Source of the DNA: Paenibacillus sp. MAHUQ-63
GTDB taxonomy: Bacteria; Bacillota; Bacilli; Paenibacillales; NBRC-103111
DNA length: 64,000 nt
Reading direction: 5' to 3'
Assembly: GCF_028765165.1 (NCBI RefSeq)
Contig: NZ_JARADB010000002.1
Coordinates: 310,001 to 374,000, forward strand
Shown: one piece after another, positions 35,432 through 45,413 of the stretch
Numbering within the stretch: the first letter of the stretch is position 1
How the letters are laid out: every line of letters starts with the position of its first letter
Translations under genes and position numbers: made by a program
Notes under the pieces: model-generated
The model's database searches: none
The model's input: only the letters and a program-made list of their open reading frames with translations
Told to the model about the DNA's origin: nothing

Positions 35432-36307
35432 TCAGCCCTCTCTTAGCAGCTTGCGGGCGTACTCTTTGGGCGTGCAGCCGTTGTAACGCTTGAACAGTTC
35501 GTAGAAATGCGCCATGTTCTCGAATCCGACACCGGCTGCAACTTCTGTGATAATATCCGTCTTCGTAGCAAGCAGCTGCCCGGCTTTGCGAATGCGCTGC
35601 CGGTTCACATAATCGGTGAACGAGAGGCCGACGCATTTCTTGAAATATTTGGAGAAATACGTGTAGCTCATGCCGGCGATCCGGCTAACCTCTTCCATTT
35701 CGATTTTCTCCACTAAGTGCGCTTCCACATAATCGAGGATCGGCCGCATAACGGCAGCATCAACGAATTCAAAGGGCTGAAGCAGCTCGCGCCGGTCATA
35801 GCGGAGCAGGGCGAGAAGCAGATGCTTGATATGCATGCTCATCGCGATTTCGTAGCCCTTGGTTTTGTCCATCATCTCGGAGTGAACGTCGACGATGATC
35901 CGTCCGACCTCCTGTTTGGCGCGCTCATTTTCGAGGAAGATGTAATTGAGGTCCTCCAGCGGGCGCACCATCTCGGAGAAATGGCGGTAATACATCATCA
36001 TGGCGGGATCGAAATACGGCTGCAAATCAACGTGAAGCACAATGTAGACGAGCGCGCCGTCCTCCGGTTTGTTGCTGATATGAAGCTGGGAGGAGCCGAT
36101 CAGCAGCACATCTCCCGGAGTGAGACTGTAGCTGTTGTCTGGCGTACGAATGCCCAACCTGCCTTCCTGCACAAGGATGAATTCGACTTCTTTATGATAA
36201 TGCCACTGCTGCCCGAACGGTCTGGGGGGAGAGGAACTCGTGAACTGCCACACCTTCATGCAGAGACGCTCATTCTGGTAATGTATCGGTTCTTTGAACG
36301 TTTCCAT
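35432..36307 (-). CDS. AraC family regulator (cupin + HTH)
   Basis: The ATG at 36307 (AGGTG upstream) gives 291 residues; the open frame extends further upstream, but that part overlaps the next gene and lacks a ribosome site. The cupin shows QWHYHKEVEFILVQEGRLG. The HTH motifs are EMEEVSRIAGMSYTYFSKYF and ITEVAAGVGFENMAHFYELF. It is divergent from two Gfo/Idh/MocA dehydrogenase genes, the probable targets. Confidence 0.9.
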   Translation of the reverse strand: METFKEPIHYQNERLCMKVWQFTSSSPPRPFGQQWHYHKEVEFILVQEGRLGIRTPDNSYSLTPGDVLLIGSSQLHISNKPEDGALVYIVLHVDLQPYFDPAMMMYYRHFSEMVRPLEDLNYIFLENERAKQEVGRIIVDVHSEMMDKTKGYEIAMSMHIKHLLLALLRYDRRELLQPFEFVDAAVMRPILDYVEAHLVEKIEMEEVSRIAGMSYTYFSKYFKKCVGLSFTDYVNRQRIRKAGQLLATKTDIITEVAAGVGFENMAHFYELFKRYNGCTPKEYARKLLREG

Positions 36308-36436
36308 GCTTAGCACACCTGATTTCCGACGGCAAATTTGGATAGAAACAAGACAAAACGCGTCATTTTGGTAGGAGCCATGAACAGCTATGATTGCATT
36401 AAGTAGTATACAACAAATGAAAGGGGAAGTAGAGAG

Positions 36437-37414
36437 ATGAAAGTGGCGGTAGTGGGCTGCGGCGGAATGGGAATGTGGCATGCGAAGAGCTATGCGAAAA
36501 TGCCGGGCGTCGAGTTGGTGGCCGTTTGCGAGCCTGTATTCGAGCAAGCGGCTAACGCGGCTAAACTAACGGGAGCGACGCCTTACGAAACGATGGATGA
36601 AATGTTGGCGGTCGAGGCTGTGGATGTCATCAGTGTCGCGGTGCCTACGTATTTGCATAAGGAAATCGTCATGCAAGCCGCACGGGCCGGGAAGCATGTC
36701 ATTTGCGAGAAGCCGATAGCGCTTCATGTGGAGGAAGCGAAGGATATGATCGCGTGCTGTGAGGAGAATGGCGTACGGCTGTTCATCGGCCATGTAGTGC
36801 GCTTCTTCCCGGAATATGCACAGATGAAGGAGCAGATCGACAGCGGCAGAATCGGGCGTGCCGGGGTTGCGAACGCGCGCCGGGCTGGCGGACATCCGGG
36901 GGAAGCCAGGCCCTGGTATCTGGAAGCGGACCGAAGCGGAGGCGTAATCATGGATTTAATGATTCACGACATTGATTATATGCGCTGGACGCTTGGGGAA
37001 GTGAAGTCCGTGTACGGGATGAACCGGGTAGTTGGAACGACGGATTATGCGCTCGTCACGCTCGTTTTTGAGAATGGTGCGGTGGCCAATCTGGAGGCGT
37101 TCTGGGGTTATCCGGGCTCGTTCCGCTATGCGGCGGAGTTTGCCGGTTCGGACGGGCTGGTCCGTACGGACAGCATGAACTCCCAGTCCTTGCAAATCCG
37201 TAAGTCGTCTCCTGCTGAACACGGAGGCAAAGCTGTGGAAATACCGCAGAGCCCGAGCTTCAAGGATCCTTACTACATCGAGCTCGAACATTTTCTCACT
37301 TGCATCCGGGAAGGCACCGAGCCCCGCGTGACCGTGCAGGATGCCTGTAGAGCGCTGGAAATCGCAAGGGCAGCGCTGGAATCCGTTCGAACAGGCCAAG
37401 CGGTAACGCTGTAG
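36437..37414 (+). CDS. Gfo/Idh/MocA family NAD(P)-dependent oxidoreductase
   Basis: This 325-residue protein has an N-terminal Rossmann fold (VAVVGCGGMGMWHAKSYAKM), the conserved CEKPIALHVEEA (Lys at the active site), and GGVIMDLMIHDIDYMRW (Asp/His catalytic region) in the C-terminal domain. Such enzymes oxidise or reduce sugars, inositols and derivatives. It pairs with a second family member 32 bases downstream. The two may act in consecutive or reciprocal steps, for example a redox-neutral epimerisation. Confidence 0.9.
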   Translation: MKVAVVGCGGMGMWHAKSYAKMPGVELVAVCEPVFEQAANAAKLTGATPYETMDEMLAVEAVDVISVAVPTYLHKEIVMQAARAGKHVICEKPIALHVEEAKDMIACCEENGVRLFIGHVVRFFPEYAQMKEQIDSGRIGRAGVANARRAGGHPGEARPWYLEADRSGGVIMDLMIHDIDYMRWTLGEVKSVYGMNRVVGTTDYALVTLVFENGAVANLEAFWGYPGSFRYAAEFAGSDGLVRTDSMNSQSLQIRKSSPAEHGGKAVEIPQSPSFKDPYYIELEHFLTCIREGTEPRVTVQDACRALEIARAALESVRTGQAVTL

Positions 37415-37446
37415 GCGGAGCCGCACATTCCGGGAGGGACATGGAT

Positions 37447-38439
37447 ATGGATATGGACATTTTGAAAGTAGGCATGATCAGCTTCGCGCACGGGCATGCT
37501 TTCGGCTACTTAAACAGCTTGGCCCAAATACCGGCCGTACGAATCGTCGGTATTGCCGACGAGGACCGAAGCAGAGTGGAGGGCGTCGTCGAACGCTACG
37601 GGATACCGTATTATGCGGACTACCGGCAGCTGTTGGCCGAGGATGTGGATGCGGTCGTTATCTGTTCGGAAAATGTGCATCATGCGCAGCTGACCATCGA
37701 CGCGGCTCGAGCCAAAAAGCATGTGCTGTGCGAGAAACCGCTCGGCACGACGATGGAAGAGATGGCGCAAATGATTGCCGCATGCGAAGAGAACGGCGTG
37801 CAGTTGATGACGGCATTTCCGTGCCGGTATTTGGCAGCCGTCGTGCGCGCGAAAGAAGCCATCGATCAAGGAGAAATCGGCGATATCGTGGCCATCAAAG
37901 GGACGAACCACGGGGGCAACCCGGGCGGGTGGTTCGTTGATCCGAGCTTGTCCGGAGGCGGAGCGGTCCTGGATCACACCGTGCATGTGATGGACTTGAT
38001 GCATTGGATTTTGCAGGCGAATGTGAAAGAGGTGTATGCTTACGCCGCTACGCTCTTCAAGGAGGAACTGAAGGTCGAGGACGCCGGCATGCTGCACATG
38101 AAGTTCGACAATGACGTGATCGCGGTGTTGGACACGAGCTGGTCCCGTCCGAAATCGTTCCCGACTTGGGGCGATGTAACGATGGAAATTGTCGGGACGA
38201 AGGGCGTCATTACCGTCGACGGCTTCGCGCAGAAGAACGATCTCTTCAGCAATGCAGCCGGCAAAGGATTGTATACCTTCTGGGGCGATGATATGGATGC
38301 GTATATGATTCGAGATTTCGTTAACGCGCTGCTCCAGGGCCGGCAAGTCCCCGTCACAGGGGAAGACGGCATGAAGGCGGCGCAGGTGGCGCTTGCCGCC
38401 TACCGGTCGGCGAAGCTGGGCCAGCCGGTTGCGCTTTAG
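37447..38439 (+). CDS. Gfo/Idh/MocA family oxidoreductase
   Basis: The start is ambiguous (ATG at 37441, 37447 or 37453 in a MDMDMD run); GGGAGG fits 37447 best, giving 330 residues. It shows the Rossmann start (VGMISFAHGHAFGYLNSL), LCEKPLGTTMEEMAQM, and GGAVLDHTVHVMDLMHWIL with the catalytic Asp/His. HAHGH-like N-terminal histidines replace the usual GxGxxG, as in some MviM-type members. It forms an operon with the preceding paralogue and is closed by a terminator. Confidence 0.88.
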   Translation: MDMDILKVGMISFAHGHAFGYLNSLAQIPAVRIVGIADEDRSRVEGVVERYGIPYYADYRQLLAEDVDAVVICSENVHHAQLTIDAARAKKHVLCEKPLGTTMEEMAQMIAACEENGVQLMTAFPCRYLAAVVRAKEAIDQGEIGDIVAIKGTNHGGNPGGWFVDPSLSGGGAVLDHTVHVMDLMHWILQANVKEVYAYAATLFKEELKVEDAGMLHMKFDNDVIAVLDTSWSRPKSFPTWGDVTMEIVGTKGVITVDGFAQKNDLFSNAAGKGLYTFWGDDMDAYMIRDFVNALLQGRQVPVTGEDGMKAAQVALAAYRSAKLGQPVAL

Positions 38440-38442
38440 TGG

Positions 38443-38490
38443 AAAGCCCGTTTCATCCGGTCACTGTTGACCGGGGGAAGCGGGCTTTTT
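38443..38490 (+). terminator. Terminator after the oxidoreductase pair
   Basis: AAGCCCG/CGGGCTT plus an inner CCGGTCA/TGACCGG stem, followed by TTTTT. Confidence 0.8.
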
Positions 38491-38565
38491 GCATCCCGGA
38501 AGGACATTTCCCTAATATGACCGAATGTATGTGGAAGAAAAGACAGAAACATGCGGGGGGTTAGC

Positions 38566-40365
38566 ATGAAGATCAAATTATTTGCCAAACCGTGGACGTT
38601 CGCGGCGACGCTGCATGTGCTGCTGGTCGTCATGGTTGTGTTCCCGATCGTAACGATATCAACGATGATTCTGCAGGTATACAAACGCGATCTGCTGCAG
38701 CAGACGACGGAACGCACACTGCAAACGCTGCAAGCGGTAACCTACTCTGCAAGGCAAGAAATCAGTAAGATCGAGTACGTTACAGCGGCAATCGGGGTGG
38801 ACCGGGATATTCTGTCCATCGCCACCTCGCTGCATCAAGCGGATGAGAGCAACCGTTACGCCTACATCAACGCCTTGGGACTGGCGCTCAGCCGGTATAC
38901 GTATTCGATGTCGAGCCAGCTGCTGGCCATTCACTTTTTCTACAAAGACGGCGGCGTATATTCCTACCAGCAAAATTTATCCGCAGCCGAACAAGACGTA
39001 CGGGCGATGAATTGGTACAGGGAGACGCTGAAGGTGAAAGATAATGTGCGCTTTCTCGGCTTGCAGAAGTCGGTGCTGTATGGCCAATCCACACCGCTTG
39101 ACTTGTCTGCGGCGATTGCTCCCAGCGACTATCACACGCTCAGCGATGTGGAGATGATCTGTTTCACATTGAATCAGGAAGCATTCGATAACATATTCCG
39201 GCAGCAGCCGTATGATAAGTCCGCCTTTGTCATGCTAACGGACGAAGGCCAGGTTGTCGCCGCGAGCAGCAACTGGAACCAAGCGCGTATTGAGCCCTAT
39301 CTGCTGGAGCAGATAGGTTCCGGCAACGAAGGCTATTTTGTCGATCGGACGGGGGAGCCAACGATGCTGGAGACTTACACGACCGTGGGCAATCTGGGGT
39401 GGAAAGTCGTCCATGAGCTGCCGTACAGCGAGCTTACGGCCAATTATAACCGCATCAACCGAATCGTGCTGGTCGTCACTTGTGCGGTCATTGCCATCTT
39501 CCTGCTCATCTCCTTCTCCGTGGTGCACAATCTGACCAGACCGATCCATGTGCTCGTCCGTAAAATGTCGTTAGTCATGGATGGCGATCTGAATGCCAAA
39601 ATCGGCACGTCGGGCATCGCCGAAATGGCCACGCTCGGACGCACGTTCAACCACATGCTCGATCAGATCAAGCTGCTGCTGCGGCAGCGTGAGGAGCAGG
39701 AGCAGATGAAGCGGAAGGCGGAGTTCGCCGCCCTGCAGTCGCAAATTAATCCGCACTTCTTGATTAATACATTGAATGCCATCAAGCTGATGGCGCTGAT
39801 CGGCAAGGCGGACAACATCCGGAACATGACGCATGCCTTGATGCGCCTCGTCTCGTCCTCCTTCAACCGGGGAGGCATTATGACGCGTTTTGCCGATGAA
39901 ATCGAGAATTTGAAACATTATTTGTATATTATGGAAACGCGTTACGGCCATACGTTTGAGGTGGAGTGGGACATCGACCCGCAAGCAGAGCCGAAATTTC
40001 TGCTGAAGCTGCTGCTGCAGCCGATTCTCGAGAACAGCATCGTTCATGGAATGGCCGGTAAAGAAACGCGGGGGACCATCGTCATTACGGCGCGTGTTCG
40101 GGAAGGCTCCTTATTCATTGATATCGCGGATAACGGCGAAGGCATGACACAGGAGCAGCTCGAACAGTTCCGGACGAAGCGCAGTCCGCAATCTTTCACC
40201 GGCATGGGGGTCGCGAACGTGCATCACCGTATACAGCTGCATCACGGCGAGGATTACGGATTGGTATTGGCTGCGAACGAAGGCGGGGGCACGAAGGTGA
40301 CGCTCAAGGTCCCCCTTATTCATAAAAATGATGAAGATGAGGTTCAAAAAAGATCAACGCTTTAG
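38566..40365 (+). CDS. YesM-type sensor histidine kinase
   Basis: The ATG at 38566 follows a GGGGGG tract and gives 599 residues. A membrane segment near residues 13-35, an extracellular Cache-like sensor to about 295, a second membrane span (IVLVVTCAVIAIFLLISFSV), a HAMP domain, then the His_kinase domain with H397 in LQSQINPHFLINTLNAIK. HATPase boxes include ADNGEGMTQEQ and GMGVANVHHRI. It would sense an extracellular sugar and phosphorylate the YesN-like regulator at 43648, controlling the importer encoded between them. Confidence 0.93.
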   Translation: MKIKLFAKPWTFAATLHVLLVVMVVFPIVTISTMILQVYKRDLLQQTTERTLQTLQAVTYSARQEISKIEYVTAAIGVDRDILSIATSLHQADESNRYAYINALGLALSRYTYSMSSQLLAIHFFYKDGGVYSYQQNLSAAEQDVRAMNWYRETLKVKDNVRFLGLQKSVLYGQSTPLDLSAAIAPSDYHTLSDVEMICFTLNQEAFDNIFRQQPYDKSAFVMLTDEGQVVAASSNWNQARIEPYLLEQIGSGNEGYFVDRTGEPTMLETYTTVGNLGWKVVHELPYSELTANYNRINRIVLVVTCAVIAIFLLISFSVVHNLTRPIHVLVRKMSLVMDGDLNAKIGTSGIAEMATLGRTFNHMLDQIKLLLRQREEQEQMKRKAEFAALQSQINPHFLINTLNAIKLMALIGKADNIRNMTHALMRLVSSSFNRGGIMTRFADEIENLKHYLYIMETRYGHTFEVEWDIDPQAEPKFLLKLLLQPILENSIVHGMAGKETRGTIVITARVREGSLFIDIADNGEGMTQEQLEQFRTKRSPQSFTGMGVANVHHRIQLHHGEDYGLVLAANEGGGTKVTLKVPLIHKNDEDEVQKRSTL

Positions 40366-40448
40366 CCAAAAAGATCATTTGGATGCGTTTCCATTGCAGG
40401 TATGATGAGATCAGAGCTTCAAAGAAACAAACAATGGAGGGTAACGAA

Positions 40449-41759
40449 ATGGGGAAAAGAAAACTTGTTCACACAGCGCTAGTAGGCGGAATGGTTATGT
40501 TGAGCCTGCTTACAGGCTGCGCCAAGGAACCGGCAGCACCTGCGGCGAAGCCGGCGGATGGTCAGGCGGCATCGTCACCTGCGGCGAAACCGGCTAATCC
40601 GGTGAAGCTGAAGCTGGCCATGTGGGATGCCAAGGGCGATCTGACGTTCTGGCAAGAGAAGGTGAAAGAGTACACCAAAGTGAAGCCGAATGTCACCATT
40701 GAAGTGGAGAAGGTGCCTGACAACGGCGGGCAGTATCTCAAGGTTCGCTTGGCGGCTAACGACCTGCCGGACCTCTTTTATTTAAAGCCGACGCATTTGC
40801 AGGTATACAAACAATCGTTGCTGCCTCTGGATGATCTGAACGGAGCGAAGAATAACAAGTTTCCGGCCAAAATCGACGGCAAAATATTGGGAGCCCCGCT
40901 CGTCTCGTTCTCCGAATTCGTTTATTTCCGGCCGAGCGTGTTCCAGGAATTGAATCTGGAAGTGCCGAAGACGCTGCCGGAGTTCATGACAGTGATGGAG
41001 AAAATTAAAAGCAGCGGCAAATACACTCCGATCGCGATTGGCGGCAAAGAAGACTGGACGTTCTACCCGTTCATGGAGTTCGGACCGCATATTTTATCCG
41101 GCGATGAGAATTACTTGGGGAATTTGGCCAAAACGCCTGAACCGTTCGGGGAAGGCAGTACGTTCGATAAAGTAGGCAAAATGATCAAGGAGATGTCGAG
41201 CAAAAAATTGGCGGGACCCGATGCGCTGTCGATTTCTTTCGATCAATCCACACAGCTGTTTGAGTCCAAGAAGGCGGCCATGCTCGCAGCCGGTCAGTGG
41301 TATTATCCCGATTACGTCAATCGAGTGAAAACGGATGAAGATTTGGGCGCGTTCCCGCTGCCTTTGCGCAGCACGGAAAGCGAGCCGCTGACGGCCATGA
41401 CCTTGTCCGACATGAATGTCGGCATTAACAAGAACAGCAAAAACGTAGAAGAAGCGAAAGCATTCTTCGAATGGATGTTCAGCAAGGATGTGTATCCTTC
41501 GTATATTAAAATGGCCCAGCAGTTTTCTACCGTAAATGGCGTAGACTCGGAGATCCCTTTCTTTAAGAAGTGGACGGAGAAGTATCCTTTCAAACCGTTC
41601 GTTTATAACGCGACGGATGAGGCCTTCGCCAAGGTGAGCGGTGCCGCTCAATTCGATTTCAAGAAAGCCGCTCAGGAAATTTATGCAGGCAAGCCGCTCG
41701 AGACGTTAGAGAAGGACCTCAACAATAAGTGGAAGAAAGCCGTCGAATCGAACAAATAA
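40449..41759 (+). CDS. Extracellular solute-binding lipoprotein (family 1) of a sugar ABC importer
   Basis: The ATG at 40449 lies behind GGAGGG and gives 436 residues. A signal peptide ends in the lipobox LSLLTGC, so C24 is lipidated and the protein is anchored outside the membrane. The mature part shows the family pattern: KLAMWDAKGDLTFWQEKVKEY, a periplasmic-binding fold, and GVNKNS-like INKNSKNVEEAKAFFEWMF near residue 340. The proline/alanine-rich linker after the lipobox is typical. It delivers a sugar to the two permeases directly downstream. Confidence 0.92.
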   Translation: MGKRKLVHTALVGGMVMLSLLTGCAKEPAAPAAKPADGQAASSPAAKPANPVKLKLAMWDAKGDLTFWQEKVKEYTKVKPNVTIEVEKVPDNGGQYLKVRLAANDLPDLFYLKPTHLQVYKQSLLPLDDLNGAKNNKFPAKIDGKILGAPLVSFSEFVYFRPSVFQELNLEVPKTLPEFMTVMEKIKSSGKYTPIAIGGKEDWTFYPFMEFGPHILSGDENYLGNLAKTPEPFGEGSTFDKVGKMIKEMSSKKLAGPDALSISFDQSTQLFESKKAAMLAAGQWYYPDYVNRVKTDEDLGAFPLPLRSTESEPLTAMTLSDMNVGINKNSKNVEEAKAFFEWMFSKDVYPSYIKMAQQFSTVNGVDSEIPFFKKWTEKYPFKPFVYNATDEAFAKVSGAAQFDFKKAAQEIYAGKPLETLEKDLNNKWKKAVESNK

Positions 41760-41827
41760 GATTGAATAGAGGGCACGAACCAAGCGTTGAGTGGTAAAGT
41801 GCCCTTTCCTTACACAGGAGTGATCGC

Positions 41828-42709
41828 ATGAATTATCGTCTACAGCAGAAAATCGTCATCGTGACCTTTTTGTTTGTTCCCGTTTCACTTTTGCTGCTGT
41901 TTCTTATCTATCCGACGCTGCAGCTATTCCGGTACAGCTTCACCAGCTGGGATGGCTACAGCCCCGGATTCAAGTACATCGGCTTTGACAACTACGTAAG
42001 AATGCTTGTCGATTTCCCCGATGCGTGGCATGCGATCGGTAATAACGCCACCTACTTCATCCTGCACGCGGTAGCGATTCCCGTCGAGTTGATGATGGCC
42101 GTGCTGCTGAACAGAGTGCTGCGGGGGAGCGCGTTTTTCCGCTTCTCCGTGCTGATGCCGTATATTATTAACGGGATTGCCGTGGCCTACATGTTCAGCT
42201 ATATCTACAACCCCATTAACGGTCCGTTGAATGAGCTGTTGAAAAGCGCCGGGCTGGAGTCCTGGATCCAGAGCTGGCTCAGCGATTCGAACGTCGTGAA
42301 TTATTCCTTGGTGGCCGTTTCATTATGGCGCTATAGCGGCGTTCATGTCGTTCTGTTTCTAGCCGGGCTGCAATCGATTCCGAAAGATTTGTACGAAGCG
42401 GCCGAAATCGACGGAGCAAGCTTCTGGCAGCAGCAGCGGTATGTCACGCTGCCGGGTATTCGCCGGGTCGTTGAAATCATCTTGTTCATGAACGTATCCG
42501 GCGCCCTTTTGCAGTACGATATTCCGCTTGTGATGACGAACGGAGGCCCGGGTAGTACCAGCAGTACCTTCGGCTTGTTTTCGCTGCAAACGGCATTCAC
42601 CTACAACAATTACGGCTTGGCTTCGGCTATGGCGGTTATGCTTCTATTCATGATTATCATGTTCTCAGCGCTGCAAGCCTGGATCGTGAAAGACAGGAGT
42701 GAGTCTTGA
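41828..42709 (+). CDS. ABC sugar transporter permease (MalF/UgpA type)
   Basis: This 293-residue protein has six predicted membrane spans and the EAA loop YEAAEIDGASFWQQQRYVTL at about residues 190-210. It has an AGGAGTGA ribosome site. The stop overlaps the start of the next permease. It partners with that permease and the binding protein upstream. No dedicated ATPase is present. Confidence 0.92.
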   Translation: MNYRLQQKIVIVTFLFVPVSLLLLFLIYPTLQLFRYSFTSWDGYSPGFKYIGFDNYVRMLVDFPDAWHAIGNNATYFILHAVAIPVELMMAVLLNRVLRGSAFFRFSVLMPYIINGIAVAYMFSYIYNPINGPLNELLKSAGLESWIQSWLSDSNVVNYSLVAVSLWRYSGVHVVLFLAGLQSIPKDLYEAAEIDGASFWQQQRYVTLPGIRRVVEIILFMNVSGALLQYDIPLVMTNGGPGSTSSTFGLFSLQTAFTYNNYGLASAMAVMLLFMIIMFSALQAWIVKDRSES

Positions 42710-43608
42710 ACATGGAACCTACGCAAATACTGAAGCCATTATACAAGCGGGCTTTGACAGGGCGGCCCCGATCGAGAAGCGCGCAGCGGCTGCTTGGTTT
42801 GACCGTCTACTACGGGCTGTTTGCGCTAATGACGGTGATCATTTTCGTACCGATTCTGCTTGTCGTTTTCGGCTCGTTCAAGACCAATATGGAGCTTGCC
42901 GAATCGTCGCCGTTCTCGCTGCCGAAGAGCTTCCTGCATGTCGATAATTACTTGAGCGCGCTGAAAGAAGGCAATATGGTGCGTGGGCTCGGCAACTCGA
43001 TGCTGCTCGTTATTTTAAGTATGCTCGGCAATATGCTTCTGGGCACGATGACCGCCTACGTGCTGAATCGCTTCCAGTTCCGCATGAGAAAAGCGATCCT
43101 CATGATGTTCATGGCCGCCATGATCATTCCGGCGTACACGACCGAGATCGCCCGCTTTCAGCTTATTCATGCGCTAGGCGTCTACGATACGTTGGGCGCA
43201 CCGCTGCTGATCTACATCGGAACCGATATTATGCAAATCTACATCTATATGCAATTTCTCGAGAAGATTTCCGTCCAGCTCGACGAGAGTGCGATGCTGG
43301 ATGGCGCTTCTTACTTCCGGATCTTCGGTTCCATCATTTTTCCGCTGCTGCTGCCGGCAACCGCTACACTGGCCATCCTGAAAAGTGTTACAATAATGAA
43401 TGATATTTTCGTTCAACAGTTGTATATGCCAAGCGCGAAGCTGGCGACACTCGCGACCTCTTTGACGGCCTTCGTCAGCACGCGCAGCTCGGATTTAGCA
43501 CAGCTTTGCGCGGGGATCATGATCGTATTGCTGCCGAGTGCGGTCTTTTACATCGTGTTCCAGCGTTATATTTTCAAGGGGCTTATGGATGGTGCGGTCA
43601 AAGGGTGA
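42706..43608 (+). CDS. ABC sugar transporter permease (MalG/UgpE type)
   Basis: The TTG at 42706 overlaps the preceding stop, with AGGAG six bases upstream; the ATG at 42712 is a possible alternative. The 300-residue protein has about six spans and the EAA loop QLDESAMLDGASYFRIFGSI near residue 190. The C-terminal MDGAVKG is characteristic of this permease class. It forms the heterodimeric channel with the preceding permease. Confidence 0.92.
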   Translation: MNMEPTQILKPLYKRALTGRPRSRSAQRLLGLTVYYGLFALMTVIIFVPILLVVFGSFKTNMELAESSPFSLPKSFLHVDNYLSALKEGNMVRGLGNSMLLVILSMLGNMLLGTMTAYVLNRFQFRMRKAILMMFMAAMIIPAYTTEIARFQLIHALGVYDTLGAPLLIYIGTDIMQIYIYMQFLEKISVQLDESAMLDGASYFRIFGSIIFPLLLPATATLAILKSVTIMNDIFVQQLYMPSAKLATLATSLTAFVSTRSSDLAQLCAGIMIVLLPSAVFYIVFQRYIFKGLMDGAVKG

Positions 43609-43647
43609 AGAGGCAAGAAGTCAATCTTGCGATGGGGGATGAATCGG

Positions 43648-45324
43648 TTGCTGAAGATGATGATCGTCGATGATGAACCGCTTGTTCGCCTTGCTCTGCA
43701 GCATATGATCGACTGGAGGAGTATGGGAATCGTCGTCGAAGCTGAAGCCGGCGATGGTGCGGAAGCACTGGATATTGTGACACAGCGTGGAGATATCGAT
43801 ATGCTGCTGCTCGATATCGAGATGCCGAAGATGAGCGGGATTGAGCTGCTGCGGACTCTCCAGGGTGGTAATGCGAAGAAGCCTGTCACTATTATGTTAA
43901 GTGCATATAGCGATTACAGTTATGTTAGGGAAGCTTTCTTGCTGGGTGCGATCGATTTCATCGTGAAGGCCGATATGGATGAGGAGCATCTGGTTCCCGT
44001 CGTTCTGAAGGCGGTCGGTGAGCTTCAGAAACAAGCGCCGGCCGGGAAGCCTGCAGCGGCTGATTCGGCAGAGGATGACTCCGATGGGTCGGGCGAGCTC
44101 CTGCAGCAGCTTATAACGGTCGATCCGCAGCAGCAGCAGGCGGCTTATGCAGCGGCAGGTGCGGGCATCGTTGAACGGCTAGGCGAGTCGAATCAGCTGG
44201 CAGCCGTCATTTCAATTTCACAGGGCACGGGCACGGTGGAATCGAAGCGGGATCGCGGCATTGACGATGTGAAAACGCAGCGTTTTATTATGCAATCCAT
44301 ACGAACGGTTCTGGATTCGATGTCGATTCGCCACTTGATTCACCGGACGGGCAAGGTCGAGTATGTCCTCTTCTGTACACTGGCTCAATTCCGCAGTGAA
44401 AGCGTCATTCGTGAAAAGGTGCAGTCCGCCTTTGCGATGATTCAAACAAGGCTGAACCAATATGTGAACGTATCCATTTCGATCGGGGTCAGCGAATTGG
44501 CTAGCGGTGTGAAGCATTGGTACCGCCTCCACCAGCAAGCGGCCAATCTGGCGTCGCTGCGTTATTTTGCCGGGTGGAACAAAGTGTTTTACCCCGAAAG
44601 TGCGATGGATCAGGGACGTCATATCGTCCCGGCTGGGAGCGAGCACGCACGCTCGCTGCAGTTGGCGCTCAAAGCGGTAGGCGCCGGGATTGCGCAGCTT
44701 TTGGAGCAGGACAATGCGGAGCTGTGGCAGAAAGAATTTGAACGCATGCAGGGGATGCTGGGGCAAACGTGGGGGTGGAGACCACAAGAGGTCCAATCGG
44801 CCCTGGAGAATTTGCTTTGGGAGCTGGGAGGCCTGCTCCACCGGGCGGGTATCCGCTGGGAAGAGCTGGAAGAAGGTCTTCAGCATCCTTATGAATATTT
44901 GAAAAGTCTGGAGACGCTGGAGGAAGCCGTGACCTGGTTGTTTCGTTTGTGCCGGACGATATTCGGACGCCTGCACGGCAACCTCAAGGATGAAGCGAGG
45001 TACAGCAGCGCCGTACAGACGGCGAAGCAGTTTCTCGATCTTCATTATATGGAGGACGTGAATCTTGCTTTGATCAGCGAGATGGTCGGTGTTAGCGAAA
45101 GCTATTTCAGCAAGCAATTCACCAAAGAGGTCGGATGCAATTTCATCCATTACCTAACGAACTTGCGCATTGAAGAATCCAAGCGGTTAATGAAGCGCAA
45201 AGGTTATAAAATTACCGATATTGCCGAAACGGTCGGTTATTTAAATGTGGAACACTTCAGCCGGATGTTTAAGAAGATGACGGGATATAGTCCTAAGCTG
45301 TACCGGGAAAAACTGCTGAAATGA
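43648..45324 (+). CDS. YesN-type response regulator (REC + AraC HTH)
   Basis: The TTG at 43648 behind GGGGGATG gives MLKMMIVDDEPLVR, the standard YesN start; length 558. The receiver domain has the phosphoacceptor D56 in DMLLLDIEMPKM. A long middle region follows (about 150-450). A C-terminal AraC HTH pair closes the protein (NLALISEMVGVSESYFSKQF and ITDIAETVGYLNVEHFSRMF). Together with the kinase at 38566 it forms a two-component system that probably activates the binding-protein operon. Confidence 0.92.
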   Translation: MLKMMIVDDEPLVRLALQHMIDWRSMGIVVEAEAGDGAEALDIVTQRGDIDMLLLDIEMPKMSGIELLRTLQGGNAKKPVTIMLSAYSDYSYVREAFLLGAIDFIVKADMDEEHLVPVVLKAVGELQKQAPAGKPAAADSAEDDSDGSGELLQQLITVDPQQQQAAYAAAGAGIVERLGESNQLAAVISISQGTGTVESKRDRGIDDVKTQRFIMQSIRTVLDSMSIRHLIHRTGKVEYVLFCTLAQFRSESVIREKVQSAFAMIQTRLNQYVNVSISIGVSELASGVKHWYRLHQQAANLASLRYFAGWNKVFYPESAMDQGRHIVPAGSEHARSLQLALKAVGAGIAQLLEQDNAELWQKEFERMQGMLGQTWGWRPQEVQSALENLLWELGGLLHRAGIRWEELEEGLQHPYEYLKSLETLEEAVTWLFRLCRTIFGRLHGNLKDEARYSSAVQTAKQFLDLHYMEDVNLALISEMVGVSESYFSKQFTKEVGCNFIHYLTNLRIEESKRLMKRKGYKITDIAETVGYLNVEHFSRMFKKMTGYSPKLYREKLLK

Positions 45325-45341
45325 GCAAGAGTGGGAATAGC

Positions 45342-45375
45342 GCGAGTGTATCTTCATCGAGGATACGCTTTTTTC
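45342..45375 (+). terminator. Terminator after the YesN-type gene
   Basis: GCG...GTATC pairs with GATAC...GC, followed by TTTTTT. Confidence 0.7.
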
Positions 45376-45413
45376 GTTTATCGCGGTGGGGAGGGGAGTG
45401 AAGGGAAGTGATC

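Noticed and set aside
36308..36547. N-terminal extension of the AraC protein ending at 35432
   Set aside because: The extension overlaps the start of the divergent dehydrogenase gene, is Arg/His/Cys-rich and lacks a ribosome site; the ATG at 36307 fits the family.
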